From assembly GCF_018449675.1 (NCBI RefSeq), contig NZ_JAAVUZ010000003.1, positions 124,001 through 188,000 of the forward strand: a stretch of 64,000 bases of DNA, read 5' to 3'. Within the stretch, counting starts at the first letter, position 1. Each line of letters opens with the position of its first letter. The notes under the pieces are model-generated. The model was not told the origin of the DNA and searched no databases. It worked only from the letters and a program-made list of their open reading frames with translations. Shown in pieces: positions 37,783 to 46,390 of the stretch. Made by a program: the position numbers and the translations under genes. The DNA comes from Glaciihabitans sp. dw_435. Its GTDB lineage: Bacteria; Actinomycetota; Actinomycetes; Actinomycetales; Microbacteriaceae.

Positions 37783-38964
37783 CTGAACATCGTCGTTGGC
37801 GTCACCGGCGGAATCGCGGCCTATAAGGCAGTGGGCGTTGTGCGTTCCCTCGTACTCGCCGGTCACTCCGTTCGTGTGATCGCCACCGACGCGGCTCTTC
37901 GCTTCGTCGGCAAGCCGACGTTTGAGGCGATCAGCCGCAATCCCGTCAACACAGACCTCTACGAGGGGGTCTCTGAGGTTCGCCACGTGGCCATGGGCCA
38001 GGAGGCGGACCTCATTGTCGTTGCGCCCGCCACCGCCTCCTTCATGGCGAAGCTCGCCGCCGGCATCGCCGACGACCTGCTGGGCAACACGATTCTCGCC
38101 AGCACCGCGCCCATCGTGCTTGCTCCCGCGATGCACACCGAGATGTGGCGCAACCCCGCGACCGTCGCCAACGTCGCCCTGCTGCGGTCCCGCGGCATCC
38201 ACCTCGTCGGACCCGAATCCGGTCAGCTCACCGGCAAGGACTCGGGTATCGGCCGCATGTCCGAGCCCGACGCCATCGTCGACGCGGCCCTGGCTATCGC
38301 CGGCCGCACGCGCGACCTCGCAGGCCGTCGTGTTCTGATCACCGCCGGCGGCACGCGCGAACCACTCGACCCCGTGCGCTTCATCGGCAACCGTTCCAGT
38401 GGAAGGCAGGGCGTGGCGCTTGCCGCGGCCGCCGCCGCACGAGGCGCGGACGTCACCCTGGTCGGCGCCAATCTGGAAGTGGATGCCCCGGCCGGCGTTA
38501 CCGTCGTGCACGTGGGGTCGGCACTGGAGCTGTCCGACGCGGTGCACTCGTCCGCGCCATCCGCCCATCTCGTCATCATGGCGGCGGCAGTAGCCGACTT
38601 CCGTCCCGAGACGGTGGTGGAGAGCAAGATCAAGAAGGACTCCACGGGCGACCGCATGACGCTCTCGCTCGTCAAGAACCCCGACATCCTGCACGACCTG
38701 GCGCTGACGCGTCCCGACGGACAGGTAATCGTTGGTTTCGCCGCGGAGACCGAGAGTGACCGCGACGCGCTGCTGGAGCTTGGTCGCACCAAGATCGCGC
38801 GCAAGGGAAGCGATTATCTTGTCCTCAACACGGTGGGCTGGACGGTGGGTTTTGCCACAGAGGGTAACGCAGTCGTCGTTCTCAATAGCGCCGGGGATAT
38901 AGTGGGCGAGGCCTCAGGGTCCAAGCTGTCGGTGGCCGACCGTATTCTCGATCTGGTGTCGTGA
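37783..38964 (+). CDS. coaBC: Bifunctional phosphopantothenoylcysteine decarboxylase/phosphopantothenate-cysteine ligase, probable CTG start
   Basis: CoaBC performs two consecutive steps of coenzyme A synthesis. The 393-residue protein begins (from CTG) [15 protein letters not shown], the FMN-binding N-terminus of the CoaC part, where homologues read [10 protein letters not shown]. The CoaC active site has P-A-M-H and later the CoaB domain has [14 protein letters not shown]. The next in-frame standard start, GTG at 37831, would remove 16 residues including the flavin loop. Upstream to the in-frame stop at 37753 there is no ATG, GTG or TTG. So initiation at CTG 37783 (13 bases after rpoZ) is the simplest reading. 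Confidence 0.92.
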   Translation: MNIVVGVTGGIAAYKAVGVVRSLVLAGHSVRVIATDAALRFVGKPTFEAISRNPVNTDLYEGVSEVRHVAMGQEADLIVVAPATASFMAKLAAGIADDLLGNTILASTAPIVLAPAMHTEMWRNPATVANVALLRSRGIHLVGPESGQLTGKDSGIGRMSEPDAIVDAALAIAGRTRDLAGRRVLITAGGTREPLDPVRFIGNRSSGRQGVALAAAAAARGADVTLVGANLEVDAPAGVTVVHVGSALELSDAVHSSAPSAHLVIMAAAVADFRPETVVESKIKKDSTGDRMTLSLVKNPDILHDLALTRPDGQVIVGFAAETESDRDALLELGRTKIARKGSDYLVLNTVGWTVGFATEGNAVVVLNSAGDIVGEASGSKLSVADRILDLVS

Positions 38965-39019
38965 ACCCTCCGCGTTCCGGCACATCACACCACCACGAAA
39001 TACCCGTTGGAGTTACCGC

Positions 39020-40216
39020 ATGAGTACCCCGTTGCGCCTGTTCACGTCCGAGTCGGTGACCGAAGGTCATCCCGACAAGATCTGTGACCAGATCAGCGAC
39101 AGCATCCTCGACGCGTTGCTGGAGGTCGACCCGCACGCCCGTGTTGCCGTCGAGACGCTGGTAACAACCGGTCTCGTGCACGTTGCCGGTGAGGTCACCA
39201 CCAGCGGATACGTCGACATCCCCTCGATCGTGCGCAAGCGCATCTCCGACATCGGCTACAACTCGTCCGATGTCTGGTTCGACGGCCGCTCTTGCGGTGT
39301 GTCCGTGTCTATTGGGGGACAGTCGCCCGACATCGCCCAGGGCGTGGACAACGCCATCGAGACCCGCGAGGGTTCGAGCGTCGACGCGGATGACCTTCAG
39401 GGCGCCGGCGACCAGGGCATCATGTTCGGGTACGCGACGACCGAGACCCCGGAGCTCATGCCAGTTCCGATCTGGCTTGCCCACCGACTGGCCGAACGCC
39501 TCGCCGAGGTCCGCAAGAGCGGACTGGTTGACTACCTGCGTCCCGACGGCAAGACCCAGGTCACCGTCGGCTACGAGGGAGCGGTTCCCCGCTCCATCGA
39601 GACCGTGGTGGTCTCCACCCAGCACTCCCCGTCGATCTCGACGGACGAACTGCGCCGCCAGATCGAAGAACTTGTCATCCGCCCGGTCCTGGATCGCGTG
39701 AGCCTCGACTCCAACGACGCGCGCATTCTCATCAACCCCACGGGTGTCTTCCACATCGGCGGACCGCAGGGGGATGCCGGTCTCACCGGACGCAAGATTA
39801 TCGTCGACACCTACGGCGGAGCCTCCCGCCACGGTGGTGGCGCCTTCAGCGGTAAGGACCCGTCGAAGGTAGACAGGTCCGCCGCGTACGCAATGCGCTG
39901 GGTCGCGAAGAACGCGGTGGCCGCGGGTCTCGCCGACCGCCTCGAAGTGCAGGTCGCCTACGCCATCGGCAAGGCATCGCCGGTCGGTCTCTACGTCGAA
40001 AGCTTTGGCACCGGCCACACCGACGATGAGACGATCATCACGGCCATCAAGGACGTGTTTGATTTGCGCCCCGGCGCGATCATCCGCGACCTCGATCTTT
40101 TGCGCCCCATCTACGCGCAGACGGCAACCTACGGTCACTTCGGTCGGGAGCTTCCCGACTTCACGTGGGAGCGGCTCGACCGCGTCGAGGCGCTGCGCAC
40201 CGCCGCCAGGCTCTAG
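39020..40216 (+). CDS. metK: S-adenosylmethionine synthetase
   Basis: MetK makes SAM from methionine and ATP. The 398-residue protein has [17 protein letters not shown] at the N-terminus, the [11 protein letters not shown] motif, and [22 protein letters not shown], the family P-loop-like signature. GGAG lies 7 bases upstream of the ATG. The 55-base gap after coaBC is too short for a SAM riboswitch. Confidence 0.98.
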   Translation: MSTPLRLFTSESVTEGHPDKICDQISDSILDALLEVDPHARVAVETLVTTGLVHVAGEVTTSGYVDIPSIVRKRISDIGYNSSDVWFDGRSCGVSVSIGGQSPDIAQGVDNAIETREGSSVDADDLQGAGDQGIMFGYATTETPELMPVPIWLAHRLAERLAEVRKSGLVDYLRPDGKTQVTVGYEGAVPRSIETVVVSTQHSPSISTDELRRQIEELVIRPVLDRVSLDSNDARILINPTGVFHIGGPQGDAGLTGRKIIVDTYGGASRHGGGAFSGKDPSKVDRSAAYAMRWVAKNAVAAGLADRLEVQVAYAIGKASPVGLYVESFGTGHTDDETIITAIKDVFDLRPGAIIRDLDLLRPIYAQTATYGHFGRELPDFTWERLDRVEALRTAARL

Positions 40217-40233
40217 CGGGCACGGCCCCCCTC

Positions 40234-42249
40234 ATGCATTCAGCATCCATCGCACGGGTGCTCGTCGATTCCCCCCTGCCGCAGCTCGACCGGCTCTTCG
40301 ATTACCGTGTCCCCGACGAGCTTCGTGACGCGGCCCAGCCGGGCGTCAGGGTCAAGGTACCGTTGCGTTCGGCGGGCCGGGTGGCTGACGGCTACCTGGT
40401 CGAGCTCGTCGACGCGGGGGATTACACCGGCGTCCTGAGCGACCTCGACTCGGTGGTGTCACCCATCCCCGTTCTCACGCCCGAGATCGCCCGTCTCGCG
40501 CGCAAGGCCGCGGACCGGGCCGCCGGCTCCGCCACCGACATCGTGCGTCTCGCCATCCCCAAGCGCCAGGTGCGCGTCGAGAAGGCGTATCTGGCCGCGA
40601 CGAGCCCCCCACCGACCGAGGACGCGGCGGACGATGCGCCGGAGGCGGACGCCTTCCTGCCGGAACCCGTCGTCGCTGCCGCGGTCGAACACTACGAGAC
40701 GGGCGTGGTCGAACACGCGGTGCTCACCGGCGGTCGGCTCGCGCTCGACGCGGTGCCGCTTGTGCACGAGGTCGAACCGGACGTCTGGGTGGGCACCTGG
40801 GCCGTCACCATGGCTTCCGCGGCCGCGCTGAGCCTGGAGGCAGGCAAGTCGGCGATACTCGCGGTGCCCGACTACCGCGACCAGGAGCAGTTGATGTCCG
40901 CCCTGCGGGCAGTGTTGCCCGCGGACCGTATTGTGCGACTGGACGCCAAGCAGTCCAATCCCGATCGCTACCGCGCATTCCTGCGGTGCCTCGGCGATGT
41001 GCCGCTCGCGATCGTCGGAAACCGGTCGGTCATGTACGCCCCCGCCGCGCGACTCGGCCTGATCGCGGTGTGGGACGACGGCGACCCCCTGCACAGCGAA
41101 CCCCTCAGTCCCTATGTGCACACCCGCGATGCAGCTCTTCTCCGTCAGGAACAGCAGGGCGCCTCGCTGATCTTTCTCGGTCACTCGCGCAGCACCGAGG
41201 TCGAGCGCCTCGTGGAGCTCGGCTGGCTCACATCCGTGTCTCCCGTTCCCACGTATCGTCCCAAGGTCATCCCGACCGCGCAGCAACAGTCGACCGACCG
41301 GCTCGCGGCCCAGGCACGCATCCCCTCCAGCGCGTGGCGCGAGGCGCGGGCGGCCCTCGAACACGGTCCGGTGCTCGTGCAGGTGGCCCGACCCGGATAT
41401 GCGCCGCGGCTGGCCTGCGCCGACTGCCGCCAGTCCGCCCGGTGCATGATCTGCGAGGGGCCGCTCGGGCAGAAGACCCAACACTCGACTCCCGCCTGCA
41501 CTTGGTGCGGGGCCCTGGCGGCCAACTGGCACTGCACCAATTGCGATGGCACGAAGCTCCGGTTCGTCGGCGCGGGAGCCAGCCGCACGGCGGAAGACCT
41601 CGGTCGGGCATTCCCGGGGGTGCGGATCATCATCGCCGACGGGGAACGTCCGATCCTCACCGTGGGGTCCGAGCCCGCTCTCGTGATCGCCACGCGCGGG
41701 GCCGAACCCATCGCGGCGGGCGGGTACCACGCAGTCCTGCTGCTCGACGGGGAACGCATGGTCGCCCGCGAGAGCCTGCGGGTGGGAGAAGACTGCCTGC
41801 GCTGGTGGTCCAATGCCATCGCTCTTGCCCGGCGCGGGGCACCCTCGGTGCTCGTCGGTGTCGGCGGCGCACTGGCATCCACCCTCGCCACCTGGCGGCA
41901 CGCGGACTATGCGCGCTCCGAACTCGGCGACCGCCGCCGCCTGCGCTTTCCGCCCGCCGTGCGGGTCGCGACCGTCACCGGACCCCTGGACGCCGTCACC
42001 ACGGCGCTCGGCGCCCTCCCAGTCGCCGGCGAAGACCTTCTCGGGCCCGTCGACACCGACCCGGGATCGGTACGCACCATCGTGCGGTTCGACTACTCCC
42101 ATGGGGCCGAAGTTGCGGCGACACTGCGGGCGGAGGTCATCCGCAACGCCACCACGCGGCGCAAATCCGCGGGGGTCAAGGGTCCCCGCCCGCCGCTGCC
42201 CCCGAGCCTGCGGGTGCGGTTTGACGACGTCGAACCGTTCGGCGAGTAG
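40234..42249 (+). CDS. priA: Primosomal protein PriA, actinobacterial helicase-degenerate form
   Basis: PriA restarts replication by loading the replicative helicase. The 671-residue protein keeps the DNA-binding N-terminus (V-D-S-P-L-P-Q-L-D-R-L-F-D-Y) and the zinc region with C-A-D-C, C-M-I-C, C-T-W-C and C-T-N-C pairs. The Walker A G-x-T-G-S-G-K-T and the D-E-E-H motif are not present: the corresponding regions read L-E-A-G-K-S-A-I-L and W-D-D-G-D-P-L-H. This loss of helicase motifs is known for actinobacterial PriA. The ATG at 40234 starts M-H-S-A-S-I-A-R-V-L-V-D-S. It sits before fmt as usual. Confidence 0.93.
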   Translation: MHSASIARVLVDSPLPQLDRLFDYRVPDELRDAAQPGVRVKVPLRSAGRVADGYLVELVDAGDYTGVLSDLDSVVSPIPVLTPEIARLARKAADRAAGSATDIVRLAIPKRQVRVEKAYLAATSPPPTEDAADDAPEADAFLPEPVVAAAVEHYETGVVEHAVLTGGRLALDAVPLVHEVEPDVWVGTWAVTMASAAALSLEAGKSAILAVPDYRDQEQLMSALRAVLPADRIVRLDAKQSNPDRYRAFLRCLGDVPLAIVGNRSVMYAPAARLGLIAVWDDGDPLHSEPLSPYVHTRDAALLRQEQQGASLIFLGHSRSTEVERLVELGWLTSVSPVPTYRPKVIPTAQQQSTDRLAAQARIPSSAWREARAALEHGPVLVQVARPGYAPRLACADCRQSARCMICEGPLGQKTQHSTPACTWCGALAANWHCTNCDGTKLRFVGAGASRTAEDLGRAFPGVRIIIADGERPILTVGSEPALVIATRGAEPIAAGGYHAVLLLDGERMVARESLRVGEDCLRWWSNAIALARRGAPSVLVGVGGALASTLATWRHADYARSELGDRRRLRFPPAVRVATVTGPLDAVTTALGALPVAGEDLLGPVDTDPGSVRTIVRFDYSHGAEVAATLRAEVIRNATTRRKSAGVKGPRPPLPPSLRVRFDDVEPFGE

Positions 42250-42302
42250 GCGGCTCCGCCCCGTGTCACGCGGACGACACTTCGCTGCGGGAGAATAGAC
42301 GG

Positions 42303-43232
42303 ATGCCTCCCCTGTCGCTCGTCTTCGCTGGAAGCCCCTCGGCAGCAGTGCCAAGCCTCCGCGCCCTCGCCGCCAGCGAGCACACGGTGCTTGCCGTACT
42401 CACCCGGGCAGACTCGCCCCAGGGTCGGCGCGCCATTCTCACACAGACGCCCGTGGCCGACACCGCCGACGAGCTCGGACTTCCCGTCATCAAGGCCAAC
42501 CGCCTCGCCGGCGAGGCCACCGACGCCATCACGGCCCTGAACCCTGACCTCGGCGTCATCGTCGCCTATGGCGGGCTGGTGCGCGAACCGCTGCTGTCGG
42601 CCCCGCGTCTGGGTTGGATCAACCTGCACTTCTCGCTCCTGCCGCGCTGGCGAGGCGCCGCTCCCGTGCAGCGGTCCATCATGGCCGGCGACGACCTCAC
42701 GGGCGCCACGGTGTTCCAGCTGGTGCCGGAGCTGGATGCCGGCGACTCCTTCGGCCAGCTGACCCAGTCCATTGGAAAGCTCGAGACCGCCGGTCACCTG
42801 CTCGAGTCGCTTGCCGACTCCGGCGCCCAGCTGCTCACGCGGGTCGTCGACGCCATGGCGGATGGCACTGCGCGTGCGGAACCGCAGGTCGGTGACGTCA
42901 CCCTCGCTCCCAAACTCACCCTCGAGGACGGCCGCATCGACTGGACGCGTGACGCACACACCGTGACCAACCTCATCCGCGGCGTGACGCCGGAGCCGGG
43001 CGCGTACACGACACTCGATGGCGCGCGACTGAAGATCCTCGATGCCTCCATCGCGCGGGACACCCCGCGCCTTGCCCCCGGAGAATTCTCCCTCTCGGGA
43101 AAGGCCCTGCTCGTCGGGACCTCGACCGATCCGATACACGTGCTCACGGTTCATCCCGCGGGCAAGAAGGCCATGGCGGCCGCAGACTGGTGGCGCGGGC
43201 GACCCGCGGGAAGTGAATCAATAGCCTCATGA
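42303..43232 (+). CDS. fmt: Methionyl-tRNA formyltransferase
   Basis: Fmt formylates initiator Met-tRNA with 10-formyl-tetrahydrofolate. The 309-residue protein has the folate-binding L-H-F-S-L-L-P-R-W-R-G-A-A-P-V-Q motif (about residues 109-124) with the catalytic His/Asp region, and a C-terminal tRNA-binding OB domain. The start ATG follows GGGAGAA. It overlaps rsmB by ATGA; coupling of fmt and rsmB is the typical bacterial arrangement, here without def. Confidence 0.97.
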   Translation: MPPLSLVFAGSPSAAVPSLRALAASEHTVLAVLTRADSPQGRRAILTQTPVADTADELGLPVIKANRLAGEATDAITALNPDLGVIVAYGGLVREPLLSAPRLGWINLHFSLLPRWRGAAPVQRSIMAGDDLTGATVFQLVPELDAGDSFGQLTQSIGKLETAGHLLESLADSGAQLLTRVVDAMADGTARAEPQVGDVTLAPKLTLEDGRIDWTRDAHTVTNLIRGVTPEPGAYTTLDGARLKILDASIARDTPRLAPGEFSLSGKALLVGTSTDPIHVLTVHPAGKKAMAAADWWRGRPAGSESIAS

Positions 43233-44596
43233 ACGACCTGAAGATCCAGCCGGCGCGCCGCATCGCGCTCGACGTCATCATGGCGGTGCGCGAATCCGAC
43301 GCGTACGCCAACCTGCTGCTTCCCGTGCGCCTCGAGCGCGCGAAGCTCTCCGAGGCCGACGCCGGCTTCGCGACCGAACTGACGTACGGCACGCTGCGCA
43401 TGCGCGGCTACTACGACCGCGTCATCGAGCTCGCCGCAGGGCGCTCGACGGACAAGATCGACCCCGCCATCCTCGACGTGCTCCGCCTTGCCAGCCACCA
43501 GCTGCTCTCGATGCGCGTCGCCCAGCACGCCGCCGTCGACGAGGCAGTCTCGCTCGCCAAGACGGTCGGGTCGAATTCGGCGACAGGCTTCGTCAACGGC
43601 GTGCTGCGCACGATCACGAGGACGGAAGCGGATGACTGGCGCGTCCGTGTCCTCGACAGCGCCAAGAGCGATGACGAGCGGTTGTCCCTCGAGTTCTCTC
43701 ACCCCCAGTGGGTCATCCGCGCATTCCGCCAGGCACTGACCGCCGAGGGTCGCGAGGAAGAGCTGTATTCGCTGCTGTCGGCGGACAACGTTCCGCCGCG
43801 CGTCAGCCTCGTCGCGCTACCCGGCAAGTCCACGATCGCCGAGCTCGACGCGTACCCGAGCCCGTTCTCCCCGGTCGGGGCGACACTCGACGGCGGGGAT
43901 CCCATGAAGCTCGACGCTGTGCGCCATGGCGCCGCCCGGGTGCAGGACGAGGGCTCTCAGCTCGCCGCCCTCGCCCTCAGCCGTGCCCGTCCGGCCACCG
44001 AAGGCGAGGTGTGGCTCGATCTGTGTGCGGGCCCCGGCGGCAAGGCTGCCCTGCTGGTGGCGGAAGCCCGCGCCGCGGGAGCGACCCTCATCGCCAACGA
44101 ACTCGTGCCCGCCCGCGCCGAACTGGTGCGCAAGGCGCTTGCGGTGTTCACCCCCGCGCCCGAGGTCTGGGAGCTCGACGGCACCACGATCGGCGACAGG
44201 TATCCCGAGACCTTCGATCGCATTCTGCTGGATGCCCCGTGCACCGGCCTCGGCGCCCTCCGTCGCCGTCCGGAAGCCCGCTGGCGCAAGCAGCCGAAGG
44301 ACGTCGCCCAGCTCGCCGACGTGCAGCAGAAGCTCATCGAGTCGGCCATGAAGGCGCTCAAGCCCGGTGGGATTCTCGCCTACGTGACCTGTTCACCGCA
44401 CCTCGGCGAGACGAAGGTCATCGTTCAGACGGCCCTGCGTCGCTCCGGCGTCCCGATGGAGAAGATCAACACTCAGGAGGTGCTCGGCGCCGTCACCAAC
44501 GAGCCCCTCGACCTGCCCGAGAGCGAGCACGTGCAGCTGTGGCCGCACCGCCACGGCACCGACGCCATGTTCATCCAGCTACTCGGTAGGGTCTAG
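43229..44596 (+). CDS. rsmB: 16S rRNA (cytosine-967) C5-methyltransferase RsmB
   Basis: RsmB methylates C967 of 16S rRNA. The 455-residue protein has an N-terminal NusB-like RNA-binding domain (A-R-R-I-A-L-D-V-I-M-A-V through F-V-N-G-V-L-R-T-I), a SAM-binding fold with D-L-C-A-G-P-G-G-K, and the two cysteines C338 in L-D-A-P-C-T-G-L-G and C388 in Y-V-T-C-S-P. C388 should be the nucleophile and C338 the release residue by family rule. The NusB-like domain explains similarity to nusB 17 kb away. Confidence 0.96.
   Translation: MNDLKIQPARRIALDVIMAVRESDAYANLLLPVRLERAKLSEADAGFATELTYGTLRMRGYYDRVIELAAGRSTDKIDPAILDVLRLASHQLLSMRVAQHAAVDEAVSLAKTVGSNSATGFVNGVLRTITRTEADDWRVRVLDSAKSDDERLSLEFSHPQWVIRAFRQALTAEGREEELYSLLSADNVPPRVSLVALPGKSTIAELDAYPSPFSPVGATLDGGDPMKLDAVRHGAARVQDEGSQLAALALSRARPATEGEVWLDLCAGPGGKAALLVAEARAAGATLIANELVPARAELVRKALAVFTPAPEVWELDGTTIGDRYPETFDRILLDAPCTGLGALRRRPEARWRKQPKDVAQLADVQQKLIESAMKALKPGGILAYVTCSPHLGETKVIVQTALRRSGVPMEKINTQEVLGAVTNEPLDLPESEHVQLWPHRHGTDAMFIQLLGRV
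44587..44592 (+). promoter_or_regulatory. Putative -10 box (TAGGGT) of rpe, possibly leaderless
   Basis: TAGGGT lies 7 bases before the rpe ATG and overlaps the rsmB 3' end. No purine-rich ribosome binding site precedes the ATG. The box may be chance, since rpe could instead be translated from the rsmB transcript. Confidence 0.3.
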
Positions 44597-44599
44597 ACC

Positions 44600-45268
44600 A
44601 TGTCTGTGCGTATCAACCCCAGTATTCTTGCCGCCGATTTCGCGAACTTCGAGCGGGAGCTGGGCAGAATCGCGTCCGCCGACCTCGTGCACGTCGACAT
44701 CATGGACAACCATTTCGTTCCGAATCTCACGTTCGGACCCGCGATGACGGAGCGACTGCAGGAGCTCGCCACCATCCCGCTCGACATTCACCTGATGATC
44801 GACGACCCCGACCGCTGGGCCCCCGGCTACGCCGAACTCGGCGCCTATTCGGTCACCTTCCACGCCGAGGCCGCACGGGACGCGGTCGCACTCGCCCGCA
44901 AACTCCGTGACATCGGGGCCCGCGCCGGCATTGCACTGAAGCCCGGCACGCCCGTCGAGCCCTACCTCGAACTGCTTGCTGAGTTCGACCAGGTGCTCGT
45001 GATGACCGTCGAGCCGGGCTTCGGTGGCCAGAGCTTCATCGAGTCGACGATGCCCAAACTGCACCTGCTGCGGGAGGCCGTGTCATCCACCGGTCTCGAT
45101 GTTTGGCTGCAGGTCGACGGTGGCATCACCGAGAAGACCATCGTCATCGCTGCCGAGGCGGGAGCCGACACCTTCGTGGCCGGCTCCAGCGTCTTTAAAG
45201 CGGATGACCCGGCCGCCCAGATCGACCTGCTGCGCGAAACCGCGCGCGCGCACGTCCACGCGCACTGA
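44600..45268 (+). CDS. rpe: Ribulose-phosphate 3-epimerase
   Basis: Rpe interconverts ribulose 5-phosphate and xylulose 5-phosphate in the pentose phosphate pathway. The 222-residue TIM-barrel protein shows I-N-P-S-I-L-A-A-D-F, the metal and catalytic H-V-D-I-M-D-N-H-F-V-P-N, H-L-M-I, V-E-P-G-F-G-G-Q-S-F and V-D-G-G-I-T with the catalytic Asp, then the phosphate-binding A-G-S-S-V-F. The ATG is 3 bases after rsmB. The 109 bases that follow hold no recognisable feature. Confidence 0.97.
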   Translation: MSVRINPSILAADFANFERELGRIASADLVHVDIMDNHFVPNLTFGPAMTERLQELATIPLDIHLMIDDPDRWAPGYAELGAYSVTFHAEAARDAVALARKLRDIGARAGIALKPGTPVEPYLELLAEFDQVLVMTVEPGFGGQSFIESTMPKLHLLREAVSSTGLDVWLQVDGGITEKTIVIAAEAGADTFVAGSSVFKADDPAAQIDLLRETARAHVHAH

Positions 45269-45377
45269 CACCTCGCCCCACCCTCGCTGCGTCGCCGCCG
45301 GTGTCGCCGCAGCCCGCTAACGCACCACCTCTCACCCCCGCACTGCAGCACTAGCCGCACCTCACCACCGGAGCATC

Positions 45378-46346
45378 ATGAGCGCATCCCTCGAACCCCG
45401 CCGCCCCTTCTTCCTCGACTGCGACACGGGAATCGATGACGCCCTTGCGCTCGGCTACCTGCTGGCCAGCGACACCGTCGATCTGGTCGGCATCGGCACC
45501 GTGAGCGGCAACGTGTCCGCGGAACGCGGCGCGCGCAACACCCTCGACCTGCTGGAACTCTCCGGCCGCGCGGATATCCCCGTCGCGATCGGTAACGCCG
45601 AGCCGCAGCGCGGAACCTTCGACGGCGGTGCCCTCCACGTGCACGGCGCCAATGGAATCGGCGACGTGCTCCTGCCGGAATCCGCGACACCGGTCGTCGA
45701 TGAGACCGCGGCCGAGCTCCTCGTGCGCATGGCACGGGAGTACGCCGGCGAGCTGCACCTCGTAGCAATCGGGCCCCTCACCAACATCGCCGAAGCGCTG
45801 CGCCTCGAGCCGCAGCTCACCACCCTCGTCAAGACCGTCACCATCATGGGCGGCGCCGCCATGGCGCCCGGAAACATCACCCCGGTCGCGGAGGCCAACA
45901 TTGGCAACGATGCGGATGCCGCGGCGGAGGTGCTCGCCGCTGACTGGTTCGTCACCCTCGTGCCCCTTGACGTGACCATCAGCCACCGCTTCGAGGAGTC
46001 CGACCAGCGGGCGCTCGTCGAGTCGGAGCAAACGGTCCCCGTCGCCCTCGGGCAGATGCTCGACTTCTACTTCGACTTCTACGTCGGCACCTACGGGGAG
46101 CGGGCAAGTGCCCTCCACGACCCGCTGGCCGCCGCCATCGCCGTGGGCGACATCGCGCTGAAGTCCGCCCCGGTCGTGAGTGTTCTCGTGGACGACACCG
46201 ATGGCCCCGGCCGTGGCCAGACGATCTGCGACCTGCGCGGTTATCTCGTGGGCTTCCCCGAGCAACCCGGCGCGCACTGCCGCGTGGTGCTCTCCCTCGA
46301 GCAGGACTTCGCCCCCACCCTGCTCGCGGCGCTGCTCACCCTCTGA
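45378..46346 (+). CDS. Inosine-uridine-preferring type nucleoside hydrolase
   Basis: Nucleoside hydrolases split ribonucleosides into base and ribose using a calcium-bound water. The 322-residue protein has the aspartate-rich signature D14-C-D-T-G-I-D-D21-A-L-A-L near the N-terminus, M-G-G-A-A-M-A-P-G-N, and A-L-H-D-P-L-A-A-A with the last metal ligand near residue 242. Substrate range (purine, pyrimidine or modified nucleoside) cannot be set by sequence. The next gene, 44 bases downstream, is an 8-oxoguanine deaminase-like hydrolase, which hints at salvage or clean-up of (oxidised) purine nucleosides. GGAG precedes the ATG. Confidence 0.93.
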   Translation: MSASLEPRRPFFLDCDTGIDDALALGYLLASDTVDLVGIGTVSGNVSAERGARNTLDLLELSGRADIPVAIGNAEPQRGTFDGGALHVHGANGIGDVLLPESATPVVDETAAELLVRMAREYAGELHLVAIGPLTNIAEALRLEPQLTTLVKTVTIMGGAAMAPGNITPVAEANIGNDADAAAEVLAADWFVTLVPLDVTISHRFEESDQRALVESEQTVPVALGQMLDFYFDFYVGTYGERASALHDPLAAAIAVGDIALKSAPVVSVLVDDTDGPGRGQTICDLRGYLVGFPEQPGAHCRVVLSLEQDFAPTLLAALLTL

Positions 46347-46390
46347 GTCCCGCGCCCGTCCCCGTCTACCCGCACGTCAGGAGCCCCCCG

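Noticed and set aside
38965-39019. SAM riboswitch before metK
   Set aside because: The 55-base gap is too short and shows no SAM-I or SAM-II core sequence.
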